Shown here piece after piece: positions 1-8,628 of a stretch of DNA of 64,000 bases. How positions within the stretch are numbered: position 1 is the stretch's first letter; each line of letters opens with the position of its first letter. The notes below the pieces were generated by a model. The model saw only the letters and a list, made by a program, of their open reading frames with translations. It had not been told where the DNA came from and made no database searches. Position numbers and translations under genes: made by a program. Origin of the DNA: Pictodentalium vernedei (lineage: Eukaryota; Mollusca; Scaphopoda; Dentaliida; Dentaliidae); the NCBI GenBank assembly GCA_031216915.1, contig CM062294.1, positions 390,157,217 to 390,221,216 on the forward strand, in the 5' to 3' direction.

Positions 1-204
1 ATTATCAAGGAAATGAGTACATATATTTCAAGCACATTCCCCGACAGAAAGTTTTCATCAAGATGTTTGTGAATCAGTGAAAATCCTATCACTTAAAATC
101 AAATGTCAGTTGCTCAAACAGTTAAAAAAAGAAGCTGCTAGATGTTCTTTCACAGTGCTAATTACAAACTGTGTTAGCAACTAGAAAATCATCTGTAAAC
201 TCAC

Positions 205-278
205 CTCCTTTTCTTGATCACTGAGCCTGTCATACCCAGGAAGTCCCATGATATCCAAAGGTGGTGCAGATCTTCTTG
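205..278 (-). CDS. TADA2A: TADA2A exon leading into the SWIRM domain, 74 bp
   Basis: Acceptor ...catcacag before 278 and donor GTGAGT at 199-204. Phase is 2 nt followed by 24 codons. It encodes RRSAPPLDIMGLPGYDRLSD then QEKE, which marks the start of the SWIRM domain of ADA2a (R-R-S-A-P-P-L-x-x-x-G-L-P-G, followed in relatives by K-E-L-C). The rest of SWIRM, a nucleosome-DNA-binding helical domain, must be encoded beyond the left edge of the window. Confidence 0.93.
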
Positions 279-799
279 CTGTGATGAAATGAAAAAAAAC
301 TCATTAATCAGCAGAAACTGAAACCAGAAGCAATGTGCCGAAAATCTTAATAAAATATATATACCAAATTTGAAAGAACTCTCTAAAAAATTCAAAATAG
401 GAGCTCTAATAAATACAGAAATGTACCGCAGGGATACGATAAGCAAAGGGAAAAATAAATGGAAAACATATGAGTGGCTCTGCATCTAGTCTTTATATGA
501 CTTTGCATCAACCGAGCCCAGGAAGACCAGCGGTGATGTCAGGTCTTACAGAGACCAGCACATACATTGTCCCATTCACTTGTCTCATTATCATCAATTT
601 TCACTTTTTTTAACCAATGTAGCCTTTGGATGGGAACTCAATCTCATTTATTTCCATCAATGAGTACATTTATATTTTGGGTAGTGGTAATAGTAAATAT
701 TCTGAGAATCCAAGAAGCTTGCAGCTTTAGGCCAAATATTTTAATTAAACTTCTGAAGTGTACAAGATGCAAGTGGAGCGGAAAACAGGCGAAAATTAA
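279..799. other. Intron sequence, nothing recognised
   Basis: AT-rich TADA2A intron. Short open frames here have no recognisable similarity and no conserved motif. I see no repeat structure until the tandem array that begins near 800. Confidence 0.5.
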
Positions 800-1640
800 C
801 TAATTAAGGACCATGACTCCACTCAGTAAGGGCAAACTGTCCTGGTTTTCAAACATTTTCAAGACATTGTTAAGAAAGTCTCACATACAAAATATTGGCT
901 GAATACATTGATCTTTGTTCAAGTTATTGCTAGTGAGCTGAGGGCCATAACTCCACCCACTACAAGTGAAGCACATAAGAATTCAAGACATTGTTAAGAA
1001 AGTCTCACATACTAAATATTGGCTGAATCCATTGATCTTTGTTCAAGTTATCGCGCTAATGAGCTGAGGGCCATAACTCCACCCATTACAAATGAAGCAC
1101 ACAAGTTTTCAAACTAATTGTTTAGAAAGTCTCACATAATAAATATAGACTGAATCCATATCTGTTCAAGTTATCAAGATAACAAGCTGAAAACAGAAAA
1201 TGAACTAATTAAGGCCCATAACTCTGCTCAGTATAGCCAAACCGTACCCATTTTTAAACTCGTTCAAATCATTGTTCAGAAAGTCTCAGATACCAAATAT
1301 TGATTGAATCCATTGATATTTGTTAAAGTTATCGTGCTAATGAGCTGAGGGTCATAACTCCCTCAGTATGGGTGAATCACACAGGTTTTTGAACTCATTC
1401 AAGACATTGTTAAGAAAGTCTCACATACTAAAAATTGACTGAAGCCATTGATATTTGTTCAAGTTATGTTAACAAGCTGAAAACGGGCAAAAATTAATTA
1501 ATTGCGGGTCACAACTCAGTATGGCCAAATCGTACCTGTTTTGAAACCCATTGAAGGCATTGTATTGTTAAGAAAGTCTCATATACCAAATAATGACCAA
1601 CTCCATTGATATTTGTTAAAGTTATTGTGCTAACAAGCCT
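800..1640. repeat. Degenerate tandem array, about 6 units of 115-155 bp
   Basis: The phrase 'gttaagaaagtctcacata' recurs near 868, 983, 1117, 1268, 1403 and 1565, each time followed by 'aaatattggctgaatccattgatctttgttcaagttat' variants and a 'ggccataactcc' segment. Spacing is uneven, so this is an old diverged satellite. No coding potential is seen. Similar arrays are common in molluscan introns, which is part of the reason for the tentative host assignment. Confidence 0.8.
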
Positions 1641-1697
1641 GCCAACCGCCTGCCCACACACCAACTTCATCAAACTATAGGTTAAGTTTTAAAAAAA

Positions 1698-1923
1698 GTT
1701 AAAAAATTTATAGTAATTTATATATTTTTTATACTTACCAATGACCCAGACTTAGCTGGTGCTAACTCCACAAAAACCAGGGCCAAACACAAATTTTGCC
1801 CCCCAATCCCCAAAATTTGCATCCAAAACAAAAAGAAATCATGTTCTAAAGGACCTCCATAGTACGACTCTACTGCGCATGCGCAGTGACGCAGTCGTCC
1901 CGAAATTGGCGCCAAATATCATT
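1698..1923. repeat. Copy A left terminus: 41 bp unique end plus about 185 bp ITR
   Basis: Positions 1698-1738 (gttaaaaaatttatag...) are absent from the right end. Positions 1739-1923 are an inverted copy of about 8629-8813. The shared part contains the perfect palindrome ACTGCGCATGCGCAGT (1872-1887) and TTGGCGCCAA (1906-1915). On the minus strand positions 1731-1739 read GGTAAGTAT, a strong 5' splice-site-like sequence. Confidence 0.9.
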
Positions 1924-1999
1924 CTTACTGGCAGTGCCTGGTCAGCGCTATGTACTCAGCGGGGAGGCAAGAGTTCCCAACTCAGGGAGGGCCATCCCC

Positions 2000-2087
2000 G
2001 TCTGGGTCATTGGTAAGTATAAAAAATATATAAATTACTATAAATTTTTTAACATTTTTATACTGTACCAATGACCCAGACTTAGCT
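2000..2087. repeat. Copy A internal complementary region (ICR)
   Basis: The stretch after the ITR reads gtctgggtcattggtaagta..., the reverse complement of the left end, and then runs directly into catttttatactgtaccaat..., the reverse complement of the right end. The point where the two meet (near 2051-2053) is the sequence expected for a circle junction. ICRs of this type are known in DIRS elements and are thought to template end completion and circularisation. Equivalent ICRs: B 25688-25776, C 36423-36510, D 43008-43096, E 55045-55133. Confidence 0.92.
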
Positions 2088-2684
2088 GAATAGTAAACAG
2101 GCTGGAGGGCCTAGGACATAGAGGAAAATCCAATAAGCTCAATTATAAGATAAAGAGGTAACCCCTTAAGGAGAAAAGGAGTATTAGGCTTTACATGTAT
2201 CTTTCTTATTTAATATTTAAATTAGAAAGATACACTACCCTTAATAATTGAGCACAATAACATTCATGTTCTCTATTAACATCCAGTATAACCTTTATAC
2301 TAATTATTTTTAAAACAAGCCAATAAATAAAGTAGTCCAGAGAATTGAGACTCTTTATAATCATTTAAAAGTGTCCGAGTATTGTATATTAAAGCCCGTT
2401 TGACACTTGACATATACAAATGCTTCACACCGAGCTACATTTTAAAAATAAGACATGAATGAAATTAAACATTAATATTACACTTTAAAACCATCCCGGA
2501 AGCGACTCAGAAATACTGTCTTGGAGGAGGCATTCCCTTGCTTTTCACTATAAAGCAGGTGACCTAAGGGAACACCCGCCCCCCCCCTTCCCCTTGCCCT
2601 GGGTCAAATAGCCCAGAGCGAAGAGGGCAGCCGGACGGAGTCACTGCCGGAACAGAAAGCCTGCATAACTATAGTTGCAACTGT
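2088..2684. other. Copy A 3' non-coding region with C-tract and hairpin
   Basis: No gene. AT-rich from 2088 to about 2560, including an inverted 'tatctttcttatttaa..aattagaaagata' at about 2199-2233. A C-rich tract (2577-2597, poly-G in the transcript) is followed by gccctgggtcaaatagcccagagcgaagagggc (2596-2628), which can fold as a short stem-loop. Tract plus stem-loop is kept in every family 1 copy with a 3' end: B near 26248-26313, C near 36982-37056, D near 43567-43624 and E near 55607-55665. Tract length varies. Confidence 0.7.
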
Positions 2685-5573
2685 TTAGTGGACGACATTC
2701 TGAGCAACAGATAACGGACCTAAACAATGCAGGTCTCCAGAAATGGACTCAATATTTCTGAGATAAAAATTAGTAAATGTGGATGGCTGAGACCAATAAG
2801 CAGCCTTCATTAAATCTGTAATAGCAACACTATTAGCATAAGCCCAGGAAGTAGAAAGAGCTCTTACTTCATGAGCAGAAATCTTAAGCACAGACTGCTG
2901 AGAAGAAGATAAATCTTCATACGCAGTACGGATAGTTAACTGAATCCATCTAGCAATAGAATGGACTGAAATGTCCTTTCTATTAGGCATCAAAGACAGA
3001 AAGAAACGTTTCCGTCCCTTTCTGATGAACTGAGATCTCTGTTTATAGATACGTAGTGCTCTAACAGGACAGAGTAAAGGCCTACGCCCGTCTGAAGACG
3101 GAAGAGCCTTAATAACAATAGGTTCCGGATATTTATTAGGAGCCTGATTCTTAGCTAAAAAACCGACATTAGTAGTGAAGGTGATAGTGTTCCCAACACT
3201 ACGATAATGAGAATCATCCACCGATAGTGCATGAAGCTCACTGACTCTTCTGGCAGAAGAGAAAGCTAAGAGAAAAGCTGTCTTATAAGATAAGAATTTG
3301 AAATCTACTGTCCCAAGAGGTTCAAATGGCTTTTCCTTCAATTTAAGGAGAACCCAAGCTAAATTCCACTTAGGAATTAATCTAAGAGTTCTGGGTCTAT
3401 TTATCGAAAAGTTTCTAACCAATTTCGATAAAGAGACATTAGATCCAATTTGTAAACTATCATGATGTGCATAGGTATCAGATAACATAGATCTATAACC
3501 CTTTATAGTAACAGGTTGCAGTTTGATTTCGTCAAACAAGTATACTAGAAAGTTAGCAATGTCTGGTATAGAGGGATCAAATATATCAACAGAATGATCC
3601 CTACACCAACGACGGAAAACCTTCCACTTAGCCGCATAGTTTAGCGAAGAGGAGGTCCTCCTACAGTTAGAAATCGCGTCCACTGCTCGTCCTGTAAAGT
3701 GCTTGCCATGCAAGAAGGACCGCACAACGGAAAAACGTGAAGGTTGAGACCTTGCGGGTTGTGATGCAGTTGGCGCGATTTCCCCTGCCAAAGAAGATCC
3801 TCTCGTGGAGGGAGCTTCCGCGGTAGGTCCCACAACAGACACCTGAGTAGATTTATCCACGGTCTCTGTGGCGACAGAGATGCTACCAACAGAATCTTGC
3901 ATTGAGATTGTTTTATCTTTAGCAATACTTGTTGAATTAACGGCGCTGGAGGATACGCATATCCTATCATTCCGTCCCAAGGGATCGATAGAGCGTCTAC
4001 TGCAAATGCTCTTGGATCCGGACACGGGGACACATACGTCTGCAACTGATTGTTGAGATGTGTCGCAAATAAGTCTATCATTGGCCGTTCCCATTGGTAG
4101 CAAATCTGATTGAATACTTGTTTGTTGAGAGTCCACTCCGACGGCAACAAGCGACCCTTTCGTGAAAGGGAGTCTGCTAGCACATTCAGACGACCCGGTA
4201 TGTGACGGACCGAAAGAAGAACGTGATGTTCCAACGCAAACAGAAGGATTCTTTCCGTTAGATTGAACAACGGAACTGAATGAGTGCCTCCCTGATTCCG
4301 TATATACGCCACTACAGTCGTATTGTCGGATAGGATTTGGACATGAGCATCGTGAATAATGTCCATCCAGTGACGTAACGCAAGCCAAATTGACATCATT
4401 TCCTTGATGTTTATGTGCTTGCACAGGAATTGCGGATCCCAAAGACCCTGGCATCTCGAATCCGTTGGGATTAATGATGCACCCCAACCTGTTTGACTGA
4501 CATCCGTCATAATGGTAAAACTCGGATCCGGCAACTGCAGCGGAACTCCTTGAGTTAACCACTGAATGTTTGCCCAAGTCTGAATCTCTTGTTTCACTTG
4601 ATCTGACAAGAGAACGTCTACATCGAGCGAATGAATTTTCACACTCCAATTCTGAGTCAGGAAAATTTGAAGAGGCCGTGTGCGTAGCCGTCCCATCGGA
4701 ATGAGATCCGCGGCGGCTCCGCACAGACCTATCAGTCTCATAAATTCTCTCGCTGTGACTTTGTCTGTATTTAGACAATAGCGAGCGTAACAACTGACTA
4801 ATTTCGCTCTGGTTAACGGCAGACGAACGAGATTGTTGTGCGTCTCGAAGCTCATTCCCAGATGAGTGAATGACTTGGACGGCACCAGATCCGACTTCTC
4901 CTCGTTTACTATGAAACCGAGACGTCGGAGCAATAGAAGAAGATTCTGAACATCGTTCTGAAGCGTTAACTCGTTGCCGTACCTCTGAAGAATGTCGTCC
5001 AGGTAGGCCGACGTTACCGCAGACGAATGAGCTCGGAAGTAGATCATTACCGAGTTCATTACCCGAGTGAAAGCCCAGGGTGCTAGATTCAATCCGAAGC
5101 ACATGGCCCGGAACTGATACACCACTCCTAGGACTGCGAAGCGTAGATACTTTCGGAATGTCGGATGTACCATGACGTGAAAGTACGCATCTTTGAAATC
5201 TATGCTCGTTGCATAATCGTTCACCCGAATACTCGCTCTGACCGATCGAATCGTCTCCATATAAAATTTCGGAGCGACGATCAGCTTGTTTATCCAGCTC
5301 AAATCTATGACTGGACGGAACGAGCCGTCTGGTTTCGGAACCAGAAACAGATGGCTGTAGAATCCCAGCGATTCCTGGTTTTCTACGACCTCTACCGCGT
5401 TCTTCATTAAAAGAGACTGCACCTCTGATAGCAGAGAGTCTCTTTTCTGAGGGTTTGACGGAAGATGAGTCCACTTTGGACTTCGAGTTAAAGGAGGCTT
5501 TCGTTTGAAGGATATCTTTAGACCTTCCGAAGTCACTCCTCTCACCCACGGGTCGTCCGTAATCGACGCCCAC
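2685..5573 (-). CDS. Copy A tyrosine recombinase ORF (overlaps polymerase)
   Basis: Open frame of 962 codons. The recombinase proper is the last 320 or so residues (about 2685-3640). It has a core-binding domain (KWKVFRRWCRDHS...TIKGYRSMLSDTY) and a catalytic domain with Arg I in SARRVSELHAL, the HxxR box HEVRALSTSWA (HEVR at 2862-2873), and the nucleophilic Tyr in FTNFYLRN (codon 2763-2765). It would join circular cDNA to the genome. The first 640 or so residues overlap the polymerase in another frame and are Ser/Arg-rich with no recognisable domain. Whether they are translated is unknown, and the true start could be internal. It is in the same frame as gag. Confidence 0.88.
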   Translation of the reverse strand: MGVDYGRPVGERSDFGRSKDILQTKASFNSKSKVDSSSVKPSEKRLSAIRGAVSFNEERGRGRRKPGIAGILQPSVSGSETRRLVPSSHRFELDKQADRRSEILYGDDSIGQSEYSGERLCNEHRFQRCVLSRHGTSDIPKVSTLRSPRSGVSVPGHVLRIESSTLGFHSGNELGNDLLPSSFVCGNVGLPGRHSSEVRQRVNASERCSESSSIAPTSRFHSKRGEVGSGAVQVIHSSGNELRDAQQSRSSAVNQSEISQLLRSLLSKYRQSHSERIYETDRSVRSRRGSHSDGTATHTASSNFPDSELECENSFARCRRSLVRSSETRDSDLGKHSVVNSRSSAAVAGSEFYHYDGCQSNRLGCIINPNGFEMPGSLGSAIPVQAHKHQGNDVNLACVTSLDGHYSRCSCPNPIRQYDCSGVYTESGRHSFSSVVQSNGKNPSVCVGTSRSSFGPSHTGSSECASRLPFTKGSLVAVGVDSQQTSIQSDLLPMGTANDRLICDTSQQSVADVCVPVSGSKSICSRRSIDPLGRNDRICVSSSAVNSTSIAKDKTISMQDSVGSISVATETVDKSTQVSVVGPTAEAPSTRGSSLAGEIAPTASQPARSQPSRFSVVRSFLHGKHFTGRAVDAISNCRRTSSSLNYAAKWKVFRRWCRDHSVDIFDPSIPDIANFLVYLFDEIKLQPVTIKGYRSMLSDTYAHHDSLQIGSNVSLSKLVRNFSINRPRTLRLIPKWNLAWVLLKLKEKPFEPLGTVDFKFLSYKTAFLLAFSSARRVSELHALSVDDSHYRSVGNTITFTTNVGFLAKNQAPNKYPEPIVIKALPSSDGRRPLLCPVRALRIYKQRSQFIRKGRKRFFLSLMPNRKDISVHSIARWIQLTIRTAYEDLSSSQQSVLKISAHEVRALSTSWAYANSVAITDLMKAAYWSQPSTFTNFYLRNIESISGDLHCLGPLSVAQNVVH

Positions 5574-5956
5574 TCTTGAGAAAAACTCGACAACCTTCCG
5601 CCAACCGGAACGCGATAGAGGTTTGAGCCATCACCTCCTGGATCTGCGAGGCCTGCGGTAGGAGAAACCACGTCTTCCACGACCCGCACCTCGCCTCGTC
5701 GACCTCGGGGCGTCCGACCGATTGTCCCGGCCTGAAGGACGTCCCGAACGAGAGTCGCTATCCTGACGGTCTCTCGAATAAGAGCTAGAGGACGCACCGG
5801 AACCTCTATAGGCACCTCTCTTGGGCGGATAAGACCCAGAAGTGCCCGCCTTATTCGTGTCTGCTGTATCCGACCTTTTAGGAGCGGATCTGAACAACAG
5901 AGAATCACTAGCTTTCTTTTTAATATTATCATAAATAGCGGAAAGCTTGCCGTCAA
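3641..5956 (-). CDS. Copy A polymerase: reverse transcriptase, RNase H, Dam-like methyltransferase domain
   Basis: 771-codon open frame overlapping the gag 3' end by 326 bp. Conserved sequence starts around WASITDDPWV. Reverse transcriptase: FLVPKPDGSFRPVIDLSWIN, DAYFHV, FGLNLAPWAF, and the catalytic box AYLDDILQ (4988-5005). RNase H: MTDVSQTGWGA, INIKEMM, LSDNTTVVAYIRNQGGTHS and NVLADSLSR, giving the D-E-D-D set. C-terminal domain: MIDLFATHLN, DALSIPW, GYAYPPAPL, ILLVASLSPQ, the pattern of the Dam-like N6-adenine methyltransferase domain known from DIRS elements, with YPP where classical enzymes have (D/N)PP(Y/F/W). The first 100 or so residues overlap gag and may not be used. No integrase or protease is visible, as expected for DIRS. 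Confidence 0.92.
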   Translation of the reverse strand: MTASFPLFMIILKRKLVILCCSDPLLKGRIQQTRIRRALLGLIRPREVPIEVPVRPLALIRETVRIATLVRDVLQAGTIGRTPRGRRGEVRVVEDVVSPTAGLADPGGDGSNLYRVPVGGRLSSFSQEWASITDDPWVRGVTSEGLKISFKRKPPLTRSPKWTHLPSNPQKRDSLLSEVQSLLMKNAVEVVENQESLGFYSHLFLVPKPDGSFRPVIDLSWINKLIVAPKFYMETIRSVRASIRVNDYATSIDFKDAYFHVMVHPTFRKYLRFAVLGVVYQFRAMCFGLNLAPWAFTRVMNSVMIYFRAHSSAVTSAYLDDILQRYGNELTLQNDVQNLLLLLRRLGFIVNEEKSDLVPSKSFTHLGMSFETHNNLVRLPLTRAKLVSCYARYCLNTDKVTAREFMRLIGLCGAAADLIPMGRLRTRPLQIFLTQNWSVKIHSLDVDVLLSDQVKQEIQTWANIQWLTQGVPLQLPDPSFTIMTDVSQTGWGASLIPTDSRCQGLWDPQFLCKHINIKEMMSIWLALRHWMDIIHDAHVQILSDNTTVVAYIRNQGGTHSVPLFNLTERILLFALEHHVLLSVRHIPGRLNVLADSLSRKGRLLPSEWTLNKQVFNQICYQWERPMIDLFATHLNNQLQTYVSPCPDPRAFAVDALSIPWDGMIGYAYPPAPLIQQVLLKIKQSQCKILLVASLSPQRPWINLLRCLLWDLPRKLPPREDLLWQGKSRQLHHNPQGLNLHVFPLCGPSCMASTLQDEQWTRFLTVGGPPLR

Positions 5957-7733
5957 AGAGAAGATCTCCTGAGACCGAAGCGACTCTAAGAGAGTTCTTC
6001 ACCTTCGAATCCACTAGTGTGGATGTAGACAGGGCTGCGTCACGTCTAACCAACTCCAAATTTGCCACTGAAAGGGCGGAGTTACACGTGGAATAAGCTA
6101 CTGCCCTTGAAAGAAGTCTTAAGGAGGATTGTATATCCTGAAACTCTTCCCCTTGAAGACGCAGTGATAACGCCTTCGTAAGGTGATCTGCGTAAGATAA
6201 GGCATCTAAATTGGCTCTGTTAGACGCAATAGCTGTTTCCAACACTGCGGTTGGAATAGAAGCTGACGACGGTAATGATAGCTCTAAGTCTTCCGCCTCG
6301 TCGTCCATACGCAGAGGAACTCTCGGTATACCCTGACCTGCCGTGTCGAATTTATTCCTTGCATTAATGAAAGGCAGGTTGAGAGTATTTGCGGACAAGA
6401 AGCCTGCTTTCCCTGTCCTGGAAGCAAGTTTAAAAATAGCGTCGTTCAATAATTCAAATGTTCTTGCAACATTATTGGACTGCGACGGAAACTCGGGAGC
6501 GATGTCCCTGAACCGCTCGAAAAAATCAGAGTCCAATGACGCTATAATTCTCCTGTCCGGAAGCGCAGCAGTCTGGCCCGACGGAACAACTTGAGGAAGA
6601 AAGTGCCGGATGAAGTCTACGGCAGCTTTGTGTTGTTCCGAAAGGGATAGCTCCAATTCATCCGTATCCCTTTCACCATCCGGTCGGACCTCCCGATGTT
6701 CCCGGTCGTCCGCCGCCGATGCTTCGGCGGAGCGTACCGACCCAGCGCCGTCGGATAATTCTCGATCCGACACCGTCTCTGTCGGCTGCTGGGATGCTGC
6801 GATAAGCTGTGCTATCTGCACTAGAATGTCCGACGTCGAGACCTGCGGAGGAGCGGTCTTTCGCTGCTTTGCCGAGGGCAGCTCCGCATCAGATGGCTCC
6901 CGCATACTTTTCCTATGCGAACGTCCGGAGTCCATCGGTCTCGAATCCCTGGCTGCCGGATGGTGTGACCTGGTCGCCGAATAATCCTTCATCGGCGAAG
7001 CTGGCAAAATATCGGAGGTCACGCAGCCAAGGTGCGGTCGTGTGCGCCGGCGAGAAGAGGAAGCCTTAACAGTCTCTGCGGACTGCTTATACAACGGAGC
7101 GTCCCGAGCGACGGACGTATGCTCCGCTAAAGACACATTTTGTACCACAACATCTGGTCCCAGATGTTGTTGTACGAGAGAGGGGCCTCTCTCGCTCGCG
7201 GCCCGGCTGGACCTGGACGAGCTAGGAACCGGACTAAAAGGCTTCCTCCGTTCTCGTTCACTATCCGCCGTCACTGGGTGTGCATCTATTATTTTTATAG
7301 TGCTCGCATCACCCAAAATTTCCTCTTGGACCGCATCGGACGAACCCGGCTGCCGAACCATTCGGTGAATGGACGCTACACCGGGCGAGCTAGCGGACGA
7401 CATTTGTCTAATCTCCATGAGCACTTTTGCCGCTAGCTCTGTATTTAATTGTGACGACGGACGCACACTTGAAGAAGATAACATGGAAACATCACCCTGT
7501 TCTGGTTCCTCTGAAATAGAAACTGAGAGAGTAGAGTGACCTTGTGGAGAAAGAGCCGGCATCGCTCTTTCTCCAGAAACAACATATCGTGACACACGTT
7601 TCCAATGTTTCTCATCCCAATGTTCACATACAGGACAGGGATTAATGCGAGAACACTGACTACAATTAATGCAATAATCATGAAAGTCAGAGGAAGATTT
7701 CTTCCTATTACAATTTGAACAAGTTCCCTTCAT
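5631..7733 (-). CDS. Copy A Gag-like protein, cysteine-rich N-terminus and RG-rich tail
   Basis: 700 residues from the ATG at 7731-7733, chosen because copy C begins at the same Met (MKGxCSNC); an in-frame ATG 17 codons upstream is less likely. The N-terminus has seven clustered cysteines (CSNCNRKK... CINCSQC ...CPVC), a zinc-ribbon-like pattern also present in F2. The middle is Ser/Arg-rich and low in complexity. A conserved region follows (SEQHKAAVDFIRHFLPQVVP, then RDAALSTSTLVDSK). The C-terminus is basic and RG/RS-rich (GAGRGRRGF..RRPRRSRR), suggesting nucleic-acid binding. Its role as the particle or nucleocapsid protein is inferred from position as the first ORF of a DIRS element. Confidence 0.85.
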   Translation of the reverse strand: MKGTCSNCNRKKSSSDFHDYCINCSQCSRINPCPVCEHWDEKHWKRVSRYVVSGERAMPALSPQGHSTLSVSISEEPEQGDVSMLSSSSVRPSSQLNTELAAKVLMEIRQMSSASSPGVASIHRMVRQPGSSDAVQEEILGDASTIKIIDAHPVTADSERERRKPFSPVPSSSRSSRAASERGPSLVQQHLGPDVVVQNVSLAEHTSVARDAPLYKQSAETVKASSSRRRTRPHLGCVTSDILPASPMKDYSATRSHHPAARDSRPMDSGRSHRKSMREPSDAELPSAKQRKTAPPQVSTSDILVQIAQLIAASQQPTETVSDRELSDGAGSVRSAEASAADDREHREVRPDGERDTDELELSLSEQHKAAVDFIRHFLPQVVPSGQTAALPDRRIIASLDSDFFERFRDIAPEFPSQSNNVARTFELLNDAIFKLASRTGKAGFLSANTLNLPFINARNKFDTAGQGIPRVPLRMDDEAEDLELSLPSSASIPTAVLETAIASNRANLDALSYADHLTKALSLRLQGEEFQDIQSSLRLLSRAVAYSTCNSALSVANLELVRRDAALSTSTLVDSKVKNSLRVASVSGDLLFDGKLSAIYDNIKKKASDSLLFRSAPKRSDTADTNKAGTSGSYPPKRGAYRGSGASSSSYSRDRQDSDSRSGRPSGRDNRSDAPRSTRRGAGRGRRGFSYRRPRRSRR

Positions 7734-8628
7734 TGTGAAAGAACAACAATAAGTCCTAGTTACTCGCAAAAACCCCCGACACAAAGATACATAATAACAT
7801 GATCCATTAATAAATGAAAAAACAATTGCAAAACAAAATAATTTTGAAAAAATATTTTTTCAGAGAAGCCCAAGTTGCTGAAAAGTAACGTTGAGCCCCG
7901 ATGGATCCGATGGCAAAGTGTGGTCAAAAATTTTAAAATTATATAAAATAATTAATGAGACACTTTCGGATAATATAAATGTATCTTATAATGAGATAAA
8001 CTACCTCAAAGGCAAACAGCCCCCCTCAAAAAAGGCTGTTGCCAATGAAAACAAACAGTGTAAACACAGAAGAAAACATGACTCCAGGCACTGAAAAAAC
8101 TGGCCCGGAATCAGTCATCAATTACACTCTATCTGATGCAAAACAGAGACTCCCAGGGGAGAATCTGCAGAACATCAGATAGAAGATGCAGAACACAAAC
8201 GTTATACACCCATGGGTGAAAACGTAACTATGGGGAAAATAACAGAAAACATTCTGTAACCAAGCAACTCTCCCAGGGAATTTTTAGAAATGAAACTTCT
8301 CAAAAATATGCCAAAAGCATGGGAGAATTGCAAGGGGGGACTTTAGAAGGTTAGGGGAGAGGAAACACTGAATAAGCAGTGCAACAATTAGCAAGAATGA
8401 CAACAAGAGGCGTTTGCCTCGAAAATAGGCAACTTAACATAATTTCAACAAAAAATTTTAAGTACAGCCCTGATTATTTTTTGCCACTTCTTTTTTCCTC
8501 TCCTCCTTCTATCCTCCTTAGAATCACATTTTCTCCAAGAATTACGTGTCTGGCATCCTTTAAACTGAGATTTACAAGCACAAAGATCAGTGAGATGTTG
8601 ACTGATGAAGGGCCAAACAGAGAAATGA

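Noticed and set aside
205-278. Host gene as TADA2B
   Set aside because: RRSAPPL..GLPG and CQQWLxRQA fit the ADA2a branch better. This is from memory of the family, so a tree would be the final word.
1759-2016. Open frames in the ITRs (1759-2016 plus, 8474-8788 minus, 36181-36456 plus) as genes
   Set aside because: They are the same terminal repeat translated in each copy. There is no conserved protein signal, and they appear in both orientations because the repeat is inverted.
3641-5956. Polymerase as a Ty3/gypsy or retrovirus-like pol
   Set aside because: No protease or DDE integrase and no LTRs. A tyrosine recombinase, ITRs and ICR instead identify DIRS.
6343-7436. Plus-strand open frames opposite gag (also 30190-30588, 47512-47910, 41243-41659)
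   Set aside because: They are shadows of the minus-strand gag frame and share its repeats. No independent motif.
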